Origin: Medakamo hakoo
Lineage: Eukaryota > Chlorophyta > Trebouxiophyceae > Coccomyxaceae
NCBI GenBank assembly: GCA_026636295.1
Contig: CP089462.1
Location: 1 to 64,000 of the forward strand
Length of the DNA: 64,000 bases
Direction of reading: 5' to 3'
Shown here: positions 45,180 through 56,323 of the stretch, piece by piece
Position numbering within the stretch: position 1 is the stretch's first letter
Layout of the letters: every line of letters starts with the position of its first letter
Notes under the pieces: generated by a model
Databases searched by the model: none
Seen by the model: only the letters and a program-made list of their open reading frames with translations
What the model was told of the DNA's origin: nothing
Translations under genes and position numbers: made by a program

Positions 45180-48100
45180 ATGGCCAAGCTCCAGACCATG
45201 CGCGGCCTGCAGGTGCGGGGTTTTCGTCGTGGAGCGGACGGCCATTGGTCGCGCGTGCCTTCCTTTCCGCACGCCGCCGGGCTGGGCGCGCCGTCTCCCA
45301 CCAGCACACGGCCCTGGCAGTGTGCAGCACAGCCGCACGCACCCGTCTGGGGGGCGATGCCAGCCCCGTCTGCCGTTTGACGCCGCGCCACCGCGCCGGC
45401 CTCCCCCTTTCCGCCGTCCATCGCGCGTGCCCCTTCACGCACCCCCCCCCCCCTCTGCCCTCCCACCCACCCACCACCACCACACAGGTCTTCATCTCCG
45501 ACATCCGGGCCTGCGCCAACGCGGAGCAGGAGCAGGCCCGCGTGGACAAGGAACTGGCCAAGATCCGTAAAAAATTCGCGACGGGCACGGCCGTGACGGG
45601 TGAGCTGCTTTGAGGGCGGGGCGTGGGCGGGAGAGGGGGGGCGCCGCGCGCGGGCGCGGCCACCCCCGCCCGCCCCGCCCCTCCCCAGTCCCCAGTGCCA
45701 CCCTCACCCCCCCCCCCCCCCCCCCTCAACCCACCCAGACTACGACAAGAAAAAGTACGTGTGGAAGCTGCTGTACATCCACATGCTGGGCTACGACGTC
45801 GAGTTCGGCCACCGCCAGGCCGCCGACCTGATCCCCGCGCCCCGGTACGCGGAGAAGCAGGTCGGGTACGCGGCGTGCGGCCTGCTGCTGACGGAGCGCG
45901 ACGACTTCCTGCGCCTCGTCATCAACTCGGTGCGGGCGGACCTGGTGTCCAGGAACGAAGCCTTCCAGGCGCTGGCGCTGGCCTTCATCGCCAACGTGGG
46001 CGGGGCGGAGATGGCGGGCCTGCTGGCGGCCGACGTGGGGGCGCTGCTCACCAACGGGTCCGCCCGCCCGGCCGTCCGCAAAAAGGCGGCGCTGGCCCTG
46101 CTGCGCCTGGTGCGCAAGGCGCCGCCCGAGGAGGACGCGCTGTCCCCCGAACAGTGGGCGCCCCGCCTGGCCGCCATCCTGGACGACGAGGCCGACGTCG
46201 GCCTGCTGCTGTGCACGGTCACGCTGGTCCTGGGCCTGGTCGCGCGCTCGTACGCCGGCTACGAAAACCTGGCGCCCCGCCTCGTCGCCCTGCTGGTCCG
46301 CCTGCGCGCCCGGGACGTGAGCCCCGACTACACGTACTACGGCATCGCGTGCCCCTGGCTGCAGGTCAAGGCCCTGCGGGCGCTGCAGTACTTCCCGCCC
46401 CCCGCCGACGGCCGCGTCCAGTCCGCGCTGGGGTCCGCCCTGCGCTCGGCCATCGATGACGCGGCGACGGGCGCGAAAAACGTCAACAAGTCCAACGCCC
46501 TGCACGCCATCGCGCTGGAGGCCGTCTCCCTCGCCCTCGCCGGCGCGGGCGGTGACGACCCGGACCTGGTGGGCGGGGCCGTCGGCCTGCTGGGCCGGTG
46601 CGTCGGCGGGCGCGAGCCCAACCTGCGCTACCTGGGCCTGGAGGCCATGGTCCGCCTGGCGGCCGTGCCGGACGTGCGGGACGCGGTGGGCGCGCACCAG
46701 GCCACCGTGTCGTCCGCGCTGCGCGACCCGGACGTGTCCATCCGCCGCCGCGCGCTCGACCTGCTGTTTGCCCTGGCGTCGCCCGATACCGGCCCGGCGA
46801 CCGTGGCCACCCTGCTGGACTACCTCCACCCAGACGGCGGCGGGTGCGACCTGTCCATGCGGGAGGACGTCGCCCTGCGCGCCGCCGTCCTGGCCGAGCG
46901 CTTCGCCCCGGACCCGGCCTGGTACGCGGACACCGTCCTGGCGCTCGTGCGCCTGGCGGGCGGGGACGCGCCGGCCGACGTGTGGCGGTCGGCCGTCCAG
47001 GTCGTCGCGGGCGGGTCGCCCGACCTGCAAGCCCACGCCGCCCGCCAGGCGTACGGCGCGCTGCTGGAAGCGGGCGGCGGCGGCGGCGGCTCGGCGCCCG
47101 CGTCGGCCGCCCCCTGCTCCGACGCCCTGCTGTCCCTGGCGGCCTTTTGGCTGGGCGAGTACGGGCGGGCGCTCGGCCCGTCCGTGCCGGCGTCCGCCCA
47201 GTTCTCGGCCCTGCGCGACCGCCTGCCGTCCGCGGCCTCCAACGCGGCCCGGGGCGTCATGCTGTCCGCGCTCTTCAAGGTCGGGCTGGCCGACCCGGGC
47301 AACGCGGCGTTGAGGGGCGAGCTGGACGGCCTGCTGGCCCGGTACGCCGTCCACGGCGACCCGGACCTGGCCCAGCGCGCGGTCGAGTTTGCGGGCCTGG
47401 CCTCCCGCCCGGGCGCCGCCGCCGCCGGCATCGCGCCGCTGCCGCCCTGGGACCGCCGCCGGTCGGCCCTGGTGCGCCGCATGGCGGCGGGCGGGGGCGG
47501 GGAGGGCGACGAGGCGGTGGCCGCGCCCGCGTGGCTGGCCGACGACGGCGCCGGCGCGGACGGCGGGGGCGGCGGCGGCGCCGGCGGCCGCGCCGGCGAG
47601 CCTGGCGGCCTGGTGAGCGTGGCCGCCGCCGCCGGGGCCGGGGCCGCGCCCGGCGCGGGCGCGCCCGCCCCCGCGCCCGCGCCCGCCGTCGACCCGCTCG
47701 CAGACCTGCTGTCCCTGGACGTGCCGGCGCCCGCGGCCGCTGCCGCGCCCGTTGCCGCGCCTGCGCCGCCGGCCGACCCGTTCTCTTCCGGGCCGGCGCC
47801 GCCGGCCGGCGCTGCTGCGCCGCCCGCGGCGGCGCCGGCGCCGCCTCCACCGCCCGGTCCCGCGCACGCCCCCACCCCCACCCCCACCCCCACCCCCGCG
47901 GAGGCCGCCTGGTTCCTCAAGGCGTCGACGTCCCCGTCCGGCATCCTGTTCGAGGACGACACGCTCCAGGTCGGCGCCCGGTGCGCCTTCGACCCGGCCG
48001 CCGGGAGTGGGACGGTCTCCCTGTTCCTGGGCAACAAGGGCAGCGTGCCGCTGCCGGCCCTGGCACTGACCCTGCCGGCCTCGCCCGGCGTGTCCGCGGT

Positions 48101-48599
48101 CCTGGCGGGCGGGCCCCCGCCGGCCGAGCTGGGGCCGCGGCAGCAGGTGCGCGTGGACGTGGGCGTGACCGCGGCCGCCGGCTTCTCCGCGGCCCCGCCC
48201 CTGGCGCTCAGCTGGGGCGGGGCCGCCCCGCGCGACCTGCGGCTGCGCCTGCCCGCGCCGCCGACGCGGTTTCTGGCGCCCCTGGCGCCCGGCGGGGCCG
48301 ACCCGAGCGCCCTGTGGGCGAGCCTGCCGTGCGTGACGGCGCGCCTGACCCGGCCGTCCGCCCTGGCGCCCGGCGGCGAGGGCGCGGCGCTGGCCGCGGC
48401 CGGGCTGGTGCCGGGTGGCGGGCCGGCCGGCGGCGCGGCCGCGTTCCACACGGCGGGCGGCGGGACCGGCGTACCCGTCCTCGCCCGCATCGAAGCGGAC
48501 GCGGCGACGCGCACGGCCCTGACCGTCAGCGTGGCGTGCGCTGATGCGGCGGTGGCGGCGGGCGTGAAGGATGTCCTGGTCGGCCTGCTGGGGCGGTGA
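45180..48599 (+). CDS. AP2A: AP-2 complex subunit alpha (alpha-adaptin)
   Basis: Three exons (45180-45212, 45488-45599, 45739-48599) give 1,001 aa. The opening MAKLQTMRGLQ followed by VFISDIRACANAEQEQARVDKEL and DYDKKKYVWKLLYIHMLGYD is diagnostic for alpha-adaptin and is restored across both introns. The HEAT-repeat trunk runs to about residue 600 (including YTYYGIACPWLQVKALR). A Gly/Ala/Pro hinge with DPLADLLSLD covers about 600-770, and the appendage domain 772-1001 begins with GILFEDDTLQVGARC and includes VSLFLGNKGSVPL. AP-2 links clathrin to cargo and PI(4,5)P2 at the plasma membrane during endocytosis. All domains are present, so it looks complete. Length agrees with plant and animal homologues (940-1,010). 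Its second intron is an extreme case of the G-rich/C-rich pattern described below. Confidence 0.95.
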
Positions 48600-48747
48600 C
48601 ACACACTGGGGGGAGAGGGAGGAGAGGGAGGGGGAGGCGGGGGGTGGGAGGGACCGAGCGGTGCGCGAGAGGGGAGAGCGAGAGGGCGGAGGTTGCCATT
48701 CTGCCCATCCAACCCAGCCCACCCCACAACCACCCTCCCCACACCCC

Positions 48748-49680
48748 ATGCCCGCGCCCACGCCTTCCCCGCCATCGCCCACGGCCGCGGCGTGCGTGGG
48801 TTCCGCCCCACCCCACCCGGCCGGCCGCGCCTCAGGCGGCGGGTCCGTCGGCGGCGGCCGCCACCCCCTCGCCGCGCGCGCGCCCGCCGCCCCATCGTCC
48901 CTGCGCGCCGCCCGCCCCGCCGCCTCGGCGGGGCGGCCCTCCCTCACCTCGGCCTGGCTCGGCGCCGCCTCGGGCGCGCACGGCGTCCTGGGCGGGTGGG
49001 CGGCGACCTTTGTCTCCAACTCCGAACACGTCCTGGGCGCGTCGGCGGCGCTGGCCAACGCGGCCGGCGCGCCTGGGCTGGCGTCCGTCGCAGACGGCGG
49101 CGGCCGCGCCGACGCCTCGGCCGGGGCCTCGGCGGACGGCAAGGCAGTCAGCGAGGGCGCCGAGGGCGCCGAGGCGCCGGACCGCACGCCGGCCGCGGGC
49201 ACACCGCCGCCGCCGCCGTCGCCGGGCTCGGTCGGTGCGGCCGCGCCGGCCGGGCCGTCCTCCTCGACGCCGCCGTCCTCGCTTCCCGCCCGCCGCGTCC
49301 GCCGCCGCCTGGGCGACGTCCACCTTCCTGCCGCGGCGCTGGGCCTGGACTGGCCGGCGGCCGCGGACCCCCGCCTGGGGCGGGCGCTGGTGGTGGGCGG
49401 TGGTGGCGGGGGTGGCCGCCGCGCCGCGCGGCCCGCGGCCCACGCCTCCGTCGTCGACTCGGCGCCCAGCCCGACGGGCGCGCCCCTGGGCGTCAGCGAC
49501 CCGGTCGGTGGTGGGGGTGGCGGCCACCGCGACGCCGCGCCGCCGCCACCGGCCCCCCCCGTCTCCGCCGTCGAGACTGAATACGTGGATACGGACGACA
49601 CGGTGCTCCCGTTGCTCCCCGCGCCGCCGGCGACGGGCGCGCGCCTGGGCGTGGGCGACCCGCTCGACTCGGAGGAGTGA
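48748..49680 (+). CDS. Unrecognised 310-aa Ala/Gly/Pro-rich protein
   Basis: A single open frame of 310 codons starts at the first ATG after AP-2 alpha (148 bp gap, same strand). I do not recognise it. It has three less repetitive islands: TSAWLGAASGAHGVLGGWAA (about residues 68-87), RRVRRRLGDVHLPAAALGLD (about 183-202), and an acidic C-terminus with ETEYVDTDDTVLPLL and GDPLDSEE. The rest is Ala/Gly/Pro/Ser linker. There is no signal peptide, and only a weakly hydrophobic stretch near 70-90. Support for coding: an ATG-to-stop frame fitting the gap, acidic residues placed as in real proteins of this genome, and the same low-complexity style. An opposite-strand frame also runs through, which is common here and not evidence against it. 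Confidence 0.5.
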   Translation: MPAPTPSPPSPTAAACVGSAPPHPAGRASGGGSVGGGRHPLAARAPAAPSSLRAARPAASAGRPSLTSAWLGAASGAHGVLGGWAATFVSNSEHVLGASAALANAAGAPGLASVADGGGRADASAGASADGKAVSEGAEGAEAPDRTPAAGTPPPPPSPGSVGAAAPAGPSSSTPPSSLPARRVRRRLGDVHLPAAALGLDWPAAADPRLGRALVVGGGGGGGRRAARPAAHASVVDSAPSPTGAPLGVSDPVGGGGGGHRDAAPPPPAPPVSAVETEYVDTDDTVLPLLPAPPATGARLGVGDPLDSEE

Positions 49681-50077
49681 AGTGCGTGCGTGTGTGTGTG
49701 GGATGTGAGTGTGTGTGCCGTGACACAACGAGGGTCACTGCAAGGCCCGGAGAGAGGGATGGATGGGATGGAGGGGGTGGGGGGGGGGAGGGCGTGTCAA
49801 GAGCAAGCGCCACGCCGCCCGCGCCCGCCCCTCTCCCGTCACAACGCTGTCTCCCGCGCTCCGCCCCGCACACAAAAAGCGCGGGCCTCTCCCGCACACT
49901 CTCTCCCGCGCCACACGGCACGCGCACGGTGACGCTCCCGCCCGTCCGCGCGCACTAGTGGCCGTGGACCGCGTGCGCGCCCCGCACCCGCCGTCGACCA
50001 AAAAAACCTCTCCAACCGCTTCTCGCTTTTCGTTTTTCGCCGCAGCAAGCAAGGGCACAGCGTCCGCGTCACCGCCC
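49681..50077. other. Intergenic spacer before PYRP2
   Basis: About 397 bp. It holds GT-rich sequence after the previous stop, a G-run near 49785, and a T-rich run ending in CGCAG (about 50015-50045) that could be an intron acceptor for a missed upstream exon of the next gene. Confidence 0.35.
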
Positions 50078-51960
50078 ATGCCGCCCATGGCGTCCACACT
50101 GCGCCCGGCCGTGGCGGGCGGTCCCTCCTGCCCGCCCCGGCCGGGCAAAGCCCTGGCCCGGCCCCTCGCGCGCCCGCCAGCGCCGGCCAATTCCTGCACC
50201 GCGCCGCGGGCGCGCCCGCGCGCCCGCCCGTCCAGTCCGGGCGGCCCGCCGCCGGCCGCCACGTCCAGCCCGTACGCCTTTGCCCCGTACCGGGAGTCTC
50301 CCGAAGCAGTGTCGTCGTCCTCTTCCGCTTCAACCGAAGACACGCTGGCCGTGCCGTCGTACGCGCCGTCGGCGCCGCCCGTGCCCGTTGCGATGGAACT
50401 GCCACGCGCCGTCGAGTCGCCCGTCGACAACCCGCGCCTGGCCAACCCGCTGGCCCGCATGGAACGCATTAGCACGGGGTGGATGGGGGTGCGTTGGGTG
50501 GTTTTGGGGTGGGGGCGCGCCGAGGGGAAACGGGGTGCGCACGTGAGGGGAGACAGCGCGAGCGCTGACTCGTGTGTCGCGCCGCATGGCCTGCGGCCCC
50601 GGCCGGCGGGGCCGACTGGGAAGGACCACTCCCCTTCCTCCCGGACTGGGCTGTGCCTGGGATCGCGGCGCTGTCCGGGGGGCGCGGTCACGCGCGCAGG
50701 CGCCCCCTCCTCCCCGCCCTCGCCCACCGCGGCGAGGTGGAGGGAACCCGCCGCGCAGGCACCGCGCGCAACACACGGGCGGGCAACCCCCGCTCAAAAA
50801 ACACTGACCCCACCCCACTCCCACACACCCACGCGCCGCCCCAACACACGCCACACCAGGTCATCCTGGAACTGGAGGGCGTCCTCGTCCCGGACGCGGC
50901 CGCCCTGCACGAGGCGGCCTGGCTGGAAGTGGCGGCGGCGGAGGGGCGGCCCCTGCCCCACCGCGCCGCGCTGGCCCGGACCGCGGGCATGAAGGACGAG
51001 CAGGTCGTGTCCGAGGCCCTGGCCTGGTCCCGGTCGCCGGCCGAGGTCCGGCGCCTGGCGCGCCTGAAAGCCGACGCTTTCGACCGCCTGGCGCAGGCGG
51101 TGGGCGACGCGGCGGGCGGCGGCGGTAGTCGGGATAGGGGCGCCGCCACCACCCCGTCCCCCCTGACCACGCCCGCCCCCGGCGCGGCGCGCTTCCTGTC
51201 CGTCCTCGCGTCGCACGGCATCCCGACCGCCCTGGCCACCGCGGCGCCGCCGGCCCGGCTCGCGCACACGCTGGCCGCCCCCGGCCTGCCGCCCTTCACC
51301 GCCGTCGTCAGCGGCGCCGACGTCGCACGCGGCCGCCCCGACCCGGAACCGTTCCTCGTCGCGGCCGCCGCGCTCGGCCGCCCGCCGTCCCGCTGCGTCC
51401 TGGTCGGTAACTCCAACGCGTCCGTGGAGGCGGCGCGGGAGGCGGGCATGGCCTGCATCGCCGTCGCGGGCGGCGCGGACGAGGGCGGGGCCGCGGCCGC
51501 CGCGCTGGCGGCGGCCGCGGCGGCGGGCGGCGCGCCGCTCGCCGCGCCCCGCGGCCCGCCGCCCCGCTACGAGCTCGCCGCCGCCGACCTGGTCGTGTCG
51601 GGGCTGGGCGACCTGACGCTCTCCGACCTGAAGGGTTTGTTCAGGAACGAGGAGCCCGTCGAAGGGCTGGCCGGCGGCGGCGGGGCGGCGGCGGTCGGCT
51701 CGACCGGCCGCGCCGCGACCGACGGCACGGTCGACGACGACGAACGCGACGACGACCTCGACGCGCTCTTCTCCGGCGGCCGCGGGACGTCCCTGGACGA
51801 CGAGCTCGCGTCCGCCGCGTCCAGCCAGACCGCCTTTGTCGACGCCGCTGACGACGGCGACGACGACCTGTCCGACGTCATCCTGCCGCCGTGGGTCGAC
51901 CGCCGGGCGTGGGAGGCGGAGCAACGCGCCGCGCGCGGGCAACGCCCGCGGCGCGAGTGA
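50078..51960 (+). CDS. PYRP2: Riboflavin-pathway HAD phosphatase, plastid PYRP2-like
   Basis: Two exons (50078-50488, 50860-51960) give 503 aa. An Ala/Pro/Arg-rich N-terminus of about 125 residues, likely a transit region, precedes NPLARMERISTGWMG, VILELEGVLVPDAAALHEAAWL, GMKDEQVVSEALAWSRSPAE, GIPTALATAAPP, RPDPEPF and CVLVGNSNASVEAAREAG. From memory this order and wording match plant chloroplast 5-amino-6-(5-phospho-D-ribitylamino)uracil phosphatase 2, which dephosphorylates a riboflavin precursor. The HAD nucleophile motif DxD reads ELEG here (residues 141-144), and the late GD motif reads GN (about 319). As I recall, the plant homologues are also non-canonical there, so this may be a family trait. 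The acidic C-terminal tail (about 385-503) is extra. The true start may lie further upstream. Confidence 0.85.
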
Positions 51961-52360
51961 ACAACCTCCCAAACGGGGGTCGAGCGCGTGTGTGTGTATG
52001 GGAGTGTGTGTGTGGAGGGGGGCCTGTGCGCCCCCCCCCCCCCCCCCCCCCCCCCCACGTTTGTCACGCCCCGCCTAGAGGGCGCGCGGGCCGCCCGCGT
52101 GTCAAGTCGCAGTCTTTGTGTGTGTGCGTGTGTGTTAGAGTGTGCGGAGTGTACAAAAACCTTTGCCCCAGGACGAGAGAAAAAATTGCCCTGCGTCCCG
52201 CCCGCCGCACCCGCCCCACGGTGTGGGCGGCGGCATGCGTTGTGGTGGTGTTGTATTTGCTTCCCCCCCTCCCTTGTAACAAACGACCTCCCCACCCCCT
52301 CCCCCCTGTCGACACATTGTGCCTCCCACCCACCCCCACCCGCGCTGCGGCGTGTGCGCC
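51961..52360. other. Convergent intergenic region with C26 homopolymer
   Basis: 400 bp between facing stop codons of PYRP2 and COG1. It contains an uninterrupted C run at about 52031-52056, TG-repeats at about 51987-52012 and 52115-52134, and a T/C-rich stretch to 52310. It presumably holds both 3' ends; no gene was recognised. The homopolymer is a likely site of sequencing length error. Confidence 0.55.
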
Positions 52361-55300
52361 TCACTGGCCGAGCCCCCGCATCGCGCCAAACAGGGCTTGC
52401 GCCGCGCCCGCCGATCCTTCGCCCAGCATGGAGCCAAAGGCGCCGAGCCGCTCGGCGACACGCTCGGCCGCGGCGGCGGTGGAGGCGGCCAGGGCGGCGG
52501 GCGCGGCGGCCGCGGCCGCGCCCAGGCCAGCCGACGGCGCAGACGCAAAGGCGCCGTCGCCCAGCCCGGCGCGCGCGGCGGCTTCGGCGGCCGCCGTCCC
52601 CGGCGGGCCGGGCGGCGGCGGCAGCGGCAGGTCTTCGAAGGTGAAGGCGGCGGTGGGACCACCGGACGTGGCCAGCGCCGACGCGAGCGCCTGTCGTGGC
52701 GCGGCCGCGCGGCCGCCGCGGCCGCCCGCCCGCCCTGCCCGCCCGACCAGCAGCGCGGCCGCGGGCGGGGGTGAGGCCGCCGCGTCGCGCGCACGAGCCG
52801 CGGCCGCCGCCGCGGCCGCGGCCGCTGCCACTCCGGGACCAGACGGCACGGGCAGCGTGCCAAACCGGGCGCACGGCGGGGCCGGGGCGTCGGCCGCGGA
52901 GGGCGGCGGGCGAGCGGCGGCGGAGGCCGCGGCGCCGGAGGCGGCCGCGGCCGCGGCTCCCCCGCCCAGCGCCCCCAACAACGCGCCGCTGGCGCCCGCC
53001 GCCGCAGCCTCGTTCGCCGCCAGGTGCGGCTCGTACGTGGCCCAGTCGACCGGGTCCAGCCGGCACACAGCGGACGCTTCCGCGGCTTTGAGCGCCGGGT
53101 GCCGGCCGGTGGCCGGTGGCGCAGCGGCTCGGGAGAGCAGGCTGCCCAGGAGCGCGGCCGCGCCGCCGGCCGCCGGGGGCGGGGCAGGCACCGCGCCCGC
53201 GGGCACGCCGCTCCGCCCGCCCGCCAGCCACCGCTCCAGCGCCCGGCCATCGTACACCAGCTGGAGCAGGCCGGCTTCGGGCGTGGCCGGGTCGGCCGCG
53301 ACGGCCTGCAGCGCGGCCGCCGCGGCGCGCGCGAGCGCGTCGGCCAGCGCCGGCAGCGCCGCGGGCGCGGGCGCCGCCGCGTCGGCGTCGGGCCCGGTCC
53401 CGCCCGCCCGCCCCGCTTCGGCCGCGCCGCCCAACAGGAACAGCGTGGCGGGCGGGGAGGGGGCAGCGGGCAGGGCGAAGGAGACGGGCCCGGCGCCCGC
53501 GTCGGGGAGCGTCGTGGTCGCCCACCCGCGCGGCGGCGCCCGGCCCGCCAGCGCCGGATCCGCCCGCCACGCGGCTGCCAGGGCGGCTCCCAGCCCGTCA
53601 CCCGCCCAGGCCGCCCAGGGGCCGTGGGCGGCGGAAGCCAGAGCCGCGAGGTCGGCCAGGGCAAGGTCGGGCGGCAGGGCCGCGCCGCCAGGCCGGCGCG
53701 GCGGCGCGGGCGCCGCCGCGCCCGCCTGCGTCCCGCGGGACGCGGCGAGCCAGCCGCCCGCCGGGCCCAGAGCGGCCGCCAGCGGGCCGTCCGGCCGGGC
53801 CAGGCGGGCCGCCACGTAGCCGACGGCCAGGCAGCGTTCCGCGTCGGCGGCGTCGGCGGCGGCGGCAGTGGCCCCAGCGGCGCCGTGCGGCCCGAGCGCG
53901 GCACGCAGCGCAGCCGCCGCGCCGGACGCGGCGGACGACGCGGCCGCGCGCGCCGTCGCTTCCGCCTCAGTCGCCGCGCTGGTCCGGGCGGCCGTCCACG
54001 CGGCGGGCAGGGCGGCCGCGGCCGTCGGCGACGGAGCGGCGGGCGCGCCGCTACGCGCCGCGGCGGCCGCGGCCGCGGTCCCCGGCGCGCGAGCGAGCTC
54101 GGCCGCGGCGGCCAGGCCCGCCCGCACCGCGGCGTCGGCGGCGGACGCTGCCGCCTCCGCTTCGGCGCGCCAAGGAGTCGGGGGCGCGCCGCCGCCGCCG
54201 CCGCCGCCGGCCTCCTCTGCCGCGTCGTCGTCCGGCCCGCAGCCGACGCCCGCCCAGCGTGCCACGGGCCGCGCCAGCGCCGCCCCCACGCCGGCGAACG
54301 CGGCGTCTAGCAGGCGCCGTCCACGCGCCGCGACCGCGGCAGAGACGGCGGCCGCAGCCGCAGATAAGCCGGGTGGGCAGGGAGGCGGGTGCGGGGCGCC
54401 GTGGCGCGGCGGGGTGGGCGGGCCGGCGAGCGCGCCGGCGCCGGCAGTGGCGCGCGCGCGCGCCGGCGCGGCCCACCCGGCCGCCGCGGCCGCCGCCGCC
54501 GCTTCCGCGGCCGCCAGGGCGCCCACGTCGACGCAGCCTTGTAACGCGGCCGCTCCCGCCTCCCCGCCCGCCACCTCTGCGGCGGCGCCCGCCCAGGCGG
54601 CGTGCGCGGCGGCCAGCGCGTCGGGCGCCAGCGGGCCGCCCGCGCCCGCGGCCGCCGCCGACCGCAGCGTGTGCCACGCCTCCTCCTCCGCGCAGGAGGA
54701 GCCGGTGGGCGGCGGCGGGGCGTCCGGGCCACCGCCGCCGCCGCCGCCGCCCAACGGCGGCAAGTCCAGGGCGCTGCCGTCGCCCTCGCCCGCCCCGCGC
54801 ACGGCCGACGCCAGGCCCGCGCCGGCTTGGCTGAACAGGGCGTCGAGCGCCGCGGCCGTGTCCATGACGACGCAGACGGCGGCGGGCAGGGGCGCGCGCT
54901 CGCCCGTCAGCGCGGCCGCCAGGGCGGCCCGGCGGGCGGAGAGCAGGGCGTCCAGGGCGGAGGAGGACGCCGGCGCCGTCATCGCGTTGCCGCCACAGTC
55001 CACCAGCACGACCGCGGCCAGGGCGTCCGCCGCGTCGCCCGATGACAGGCGCCCGGGGCGCGCCAGCAGCGCGCGCGCCGCGTCCGCCACCCGCGGCCGC
55101 AACGCCTCCACGCCCGGCCACGCCCGGGCCAGGAGCGGGAAGCGGGCCGCCGCGGCGGCGGCGGCGCCGCCGCCGCTGCCCAGCAGGAGCCGCCGCACTT
55201 CGCCCGCCCGGGCCAGGCGGGCCGCCGCGGCGCGGGCGTCGCCCGCCGCCAGGGAGGCGGCGATGGCGTCCGGGCTGTCTACGAGGTAGCGGACCCGCGC

Positions 55301-55955
55301 GCCCAGGGCGTGCAAGCGGGCGACGGCCGTCGAGGTGGAGGAGGCAGACGTGGATGGCGCGCCGCCCTCGCCGCCGGCCTTGCACCCGGCCGCCGCGCCC
55401 GCGGCCTCCGCGGCCAGGCCGGCAATGCCCGTCGTCAGCCGGGTGGACAGGCTCACGACGGCTTCCGCGTCGGCCGCCATGCCGGTGATGGCGTCGGCCG
55501 ACGCAATGACGTCCCTGGAGCACAGGGGGGACGGACGGGCGGCATGGAGGGGGGGGGGTGAGAGTCGGGCGTCACGGGACAGGACGGGAAAAAAAAACGC
55601 GTGCGGTCTCACCCTTCCCACGGCCCCGCTCTCGGTCGCGTACCTGTACGAGTCGCCGACCAGGGCGCGCAGCTGGCGGCGGGCGTCCTCGACCTCGGCT
55701 TCCGTCTTGGTCGCGGCCTGATGGTGGGTGGGTTGAGAGGAGGCGGGTTTTTTGAGCGCGCGGGGGGGCCGATGGTCGTTCGCTCCCTCTCCCGTCCACT
55801 CCGGCCACCGCCCCCTTTACCTCTCTGATCTGTGCGATGGTCAGCGTCTCAAACAGAGCTTCCACCTCGGCTTCCACGCCGCCCAGGGCGGCGGGCGCTG
55901 CTGGCCCGCGGGCCAGGTAGGGCGGGCGTGAAGCAGGTTGCGTGGTCGCGGCCAT
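52361..55955 (-). CDS. COG1: Conserved oligomeric Golgi complex subunit 1 (COG1)
   Basis: Three exons (55955-55821, 55717-55644, 55514-52361) give 1,120 aa, longer than typical (about 980-1,070). The N-terminal Vps51/COG1 signature is clear: VEALFETLTIAQIRE, then EAEVEDARRQLRALVGDSYR, then DVIASADAITGM, with both introns rebuilding it in phase. The rest is a very Ala-rich alpha-helical region with few recognisable motifs besides LVYDGRALERWL and the final GAFGSMLGEGSAGAAQ. COG1 is a scaffold of lobe A of the tether for retrograde vesicles within the Golgi. Donors are GTAAAG and GTACGC, both outside the main GTG classes. Start taken at MAATTQ; an in-frame ATG 39 codons upstream is possible. 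Head-to-head with the Mpv17-family gene. Confidence 0.85.
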
Positions 55956-56323
55956 TGGACTTTGCGCTGCAGTCAGCCGGCACAGAAGAGGAGAAGCCGG
56001 CAGGCCCTCGGCCGCGTCGATTGCAGCGACAGAGCGCGTCGCCGCCTGTACGGATGGAGGAGCGGCGTCCAAGCGCCGGGCGCGCCTTTGCCTTTCTTTG
56101 TTCGCGCCGCGCGCTCGCGCGTTTGGTTTGTGAGTGCCGAGCAGTCACTCCTTCGCCACTTCTTTGTTCTCTCGTGTGTCGCAGGCATTCACCGCCTGCC
56201 CACCCCCCAGCCCTGTGCACGCGCCCCGGTCGTGCAGGAAGGACCTCCTCTCTCAAGTTACGCGCCAGTGAAGCGCAGACAGCACAGCTGCCGGCCGGGT
56301 GAACACAACAAAACAAACAGCGC
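55956..56323. promoter_or_regulatory. Divergent promoter region, COG1 / Mpv17 family
   Basis: 368 bp between two start codons, of moderate GC with TTTG/CTTT-rich words in 56090-56180. No specific element was recognised. Confidence 0.4.

Noticed and set aside
45726-49601. 1,291-codon minus-strand open frame opposite AP-2 alpha and the orphan gene
   Set aside because: A shadow of the alpha-adaptin frame; no motif, Arg/Gly-rich composition.
51891-53819. Plus-strand open frame of 642 codons across the COG1 end
   Set aside because: It overlaps COG1 antisense, starts inside PYRP2 and the C26 spacer, and has no family features.
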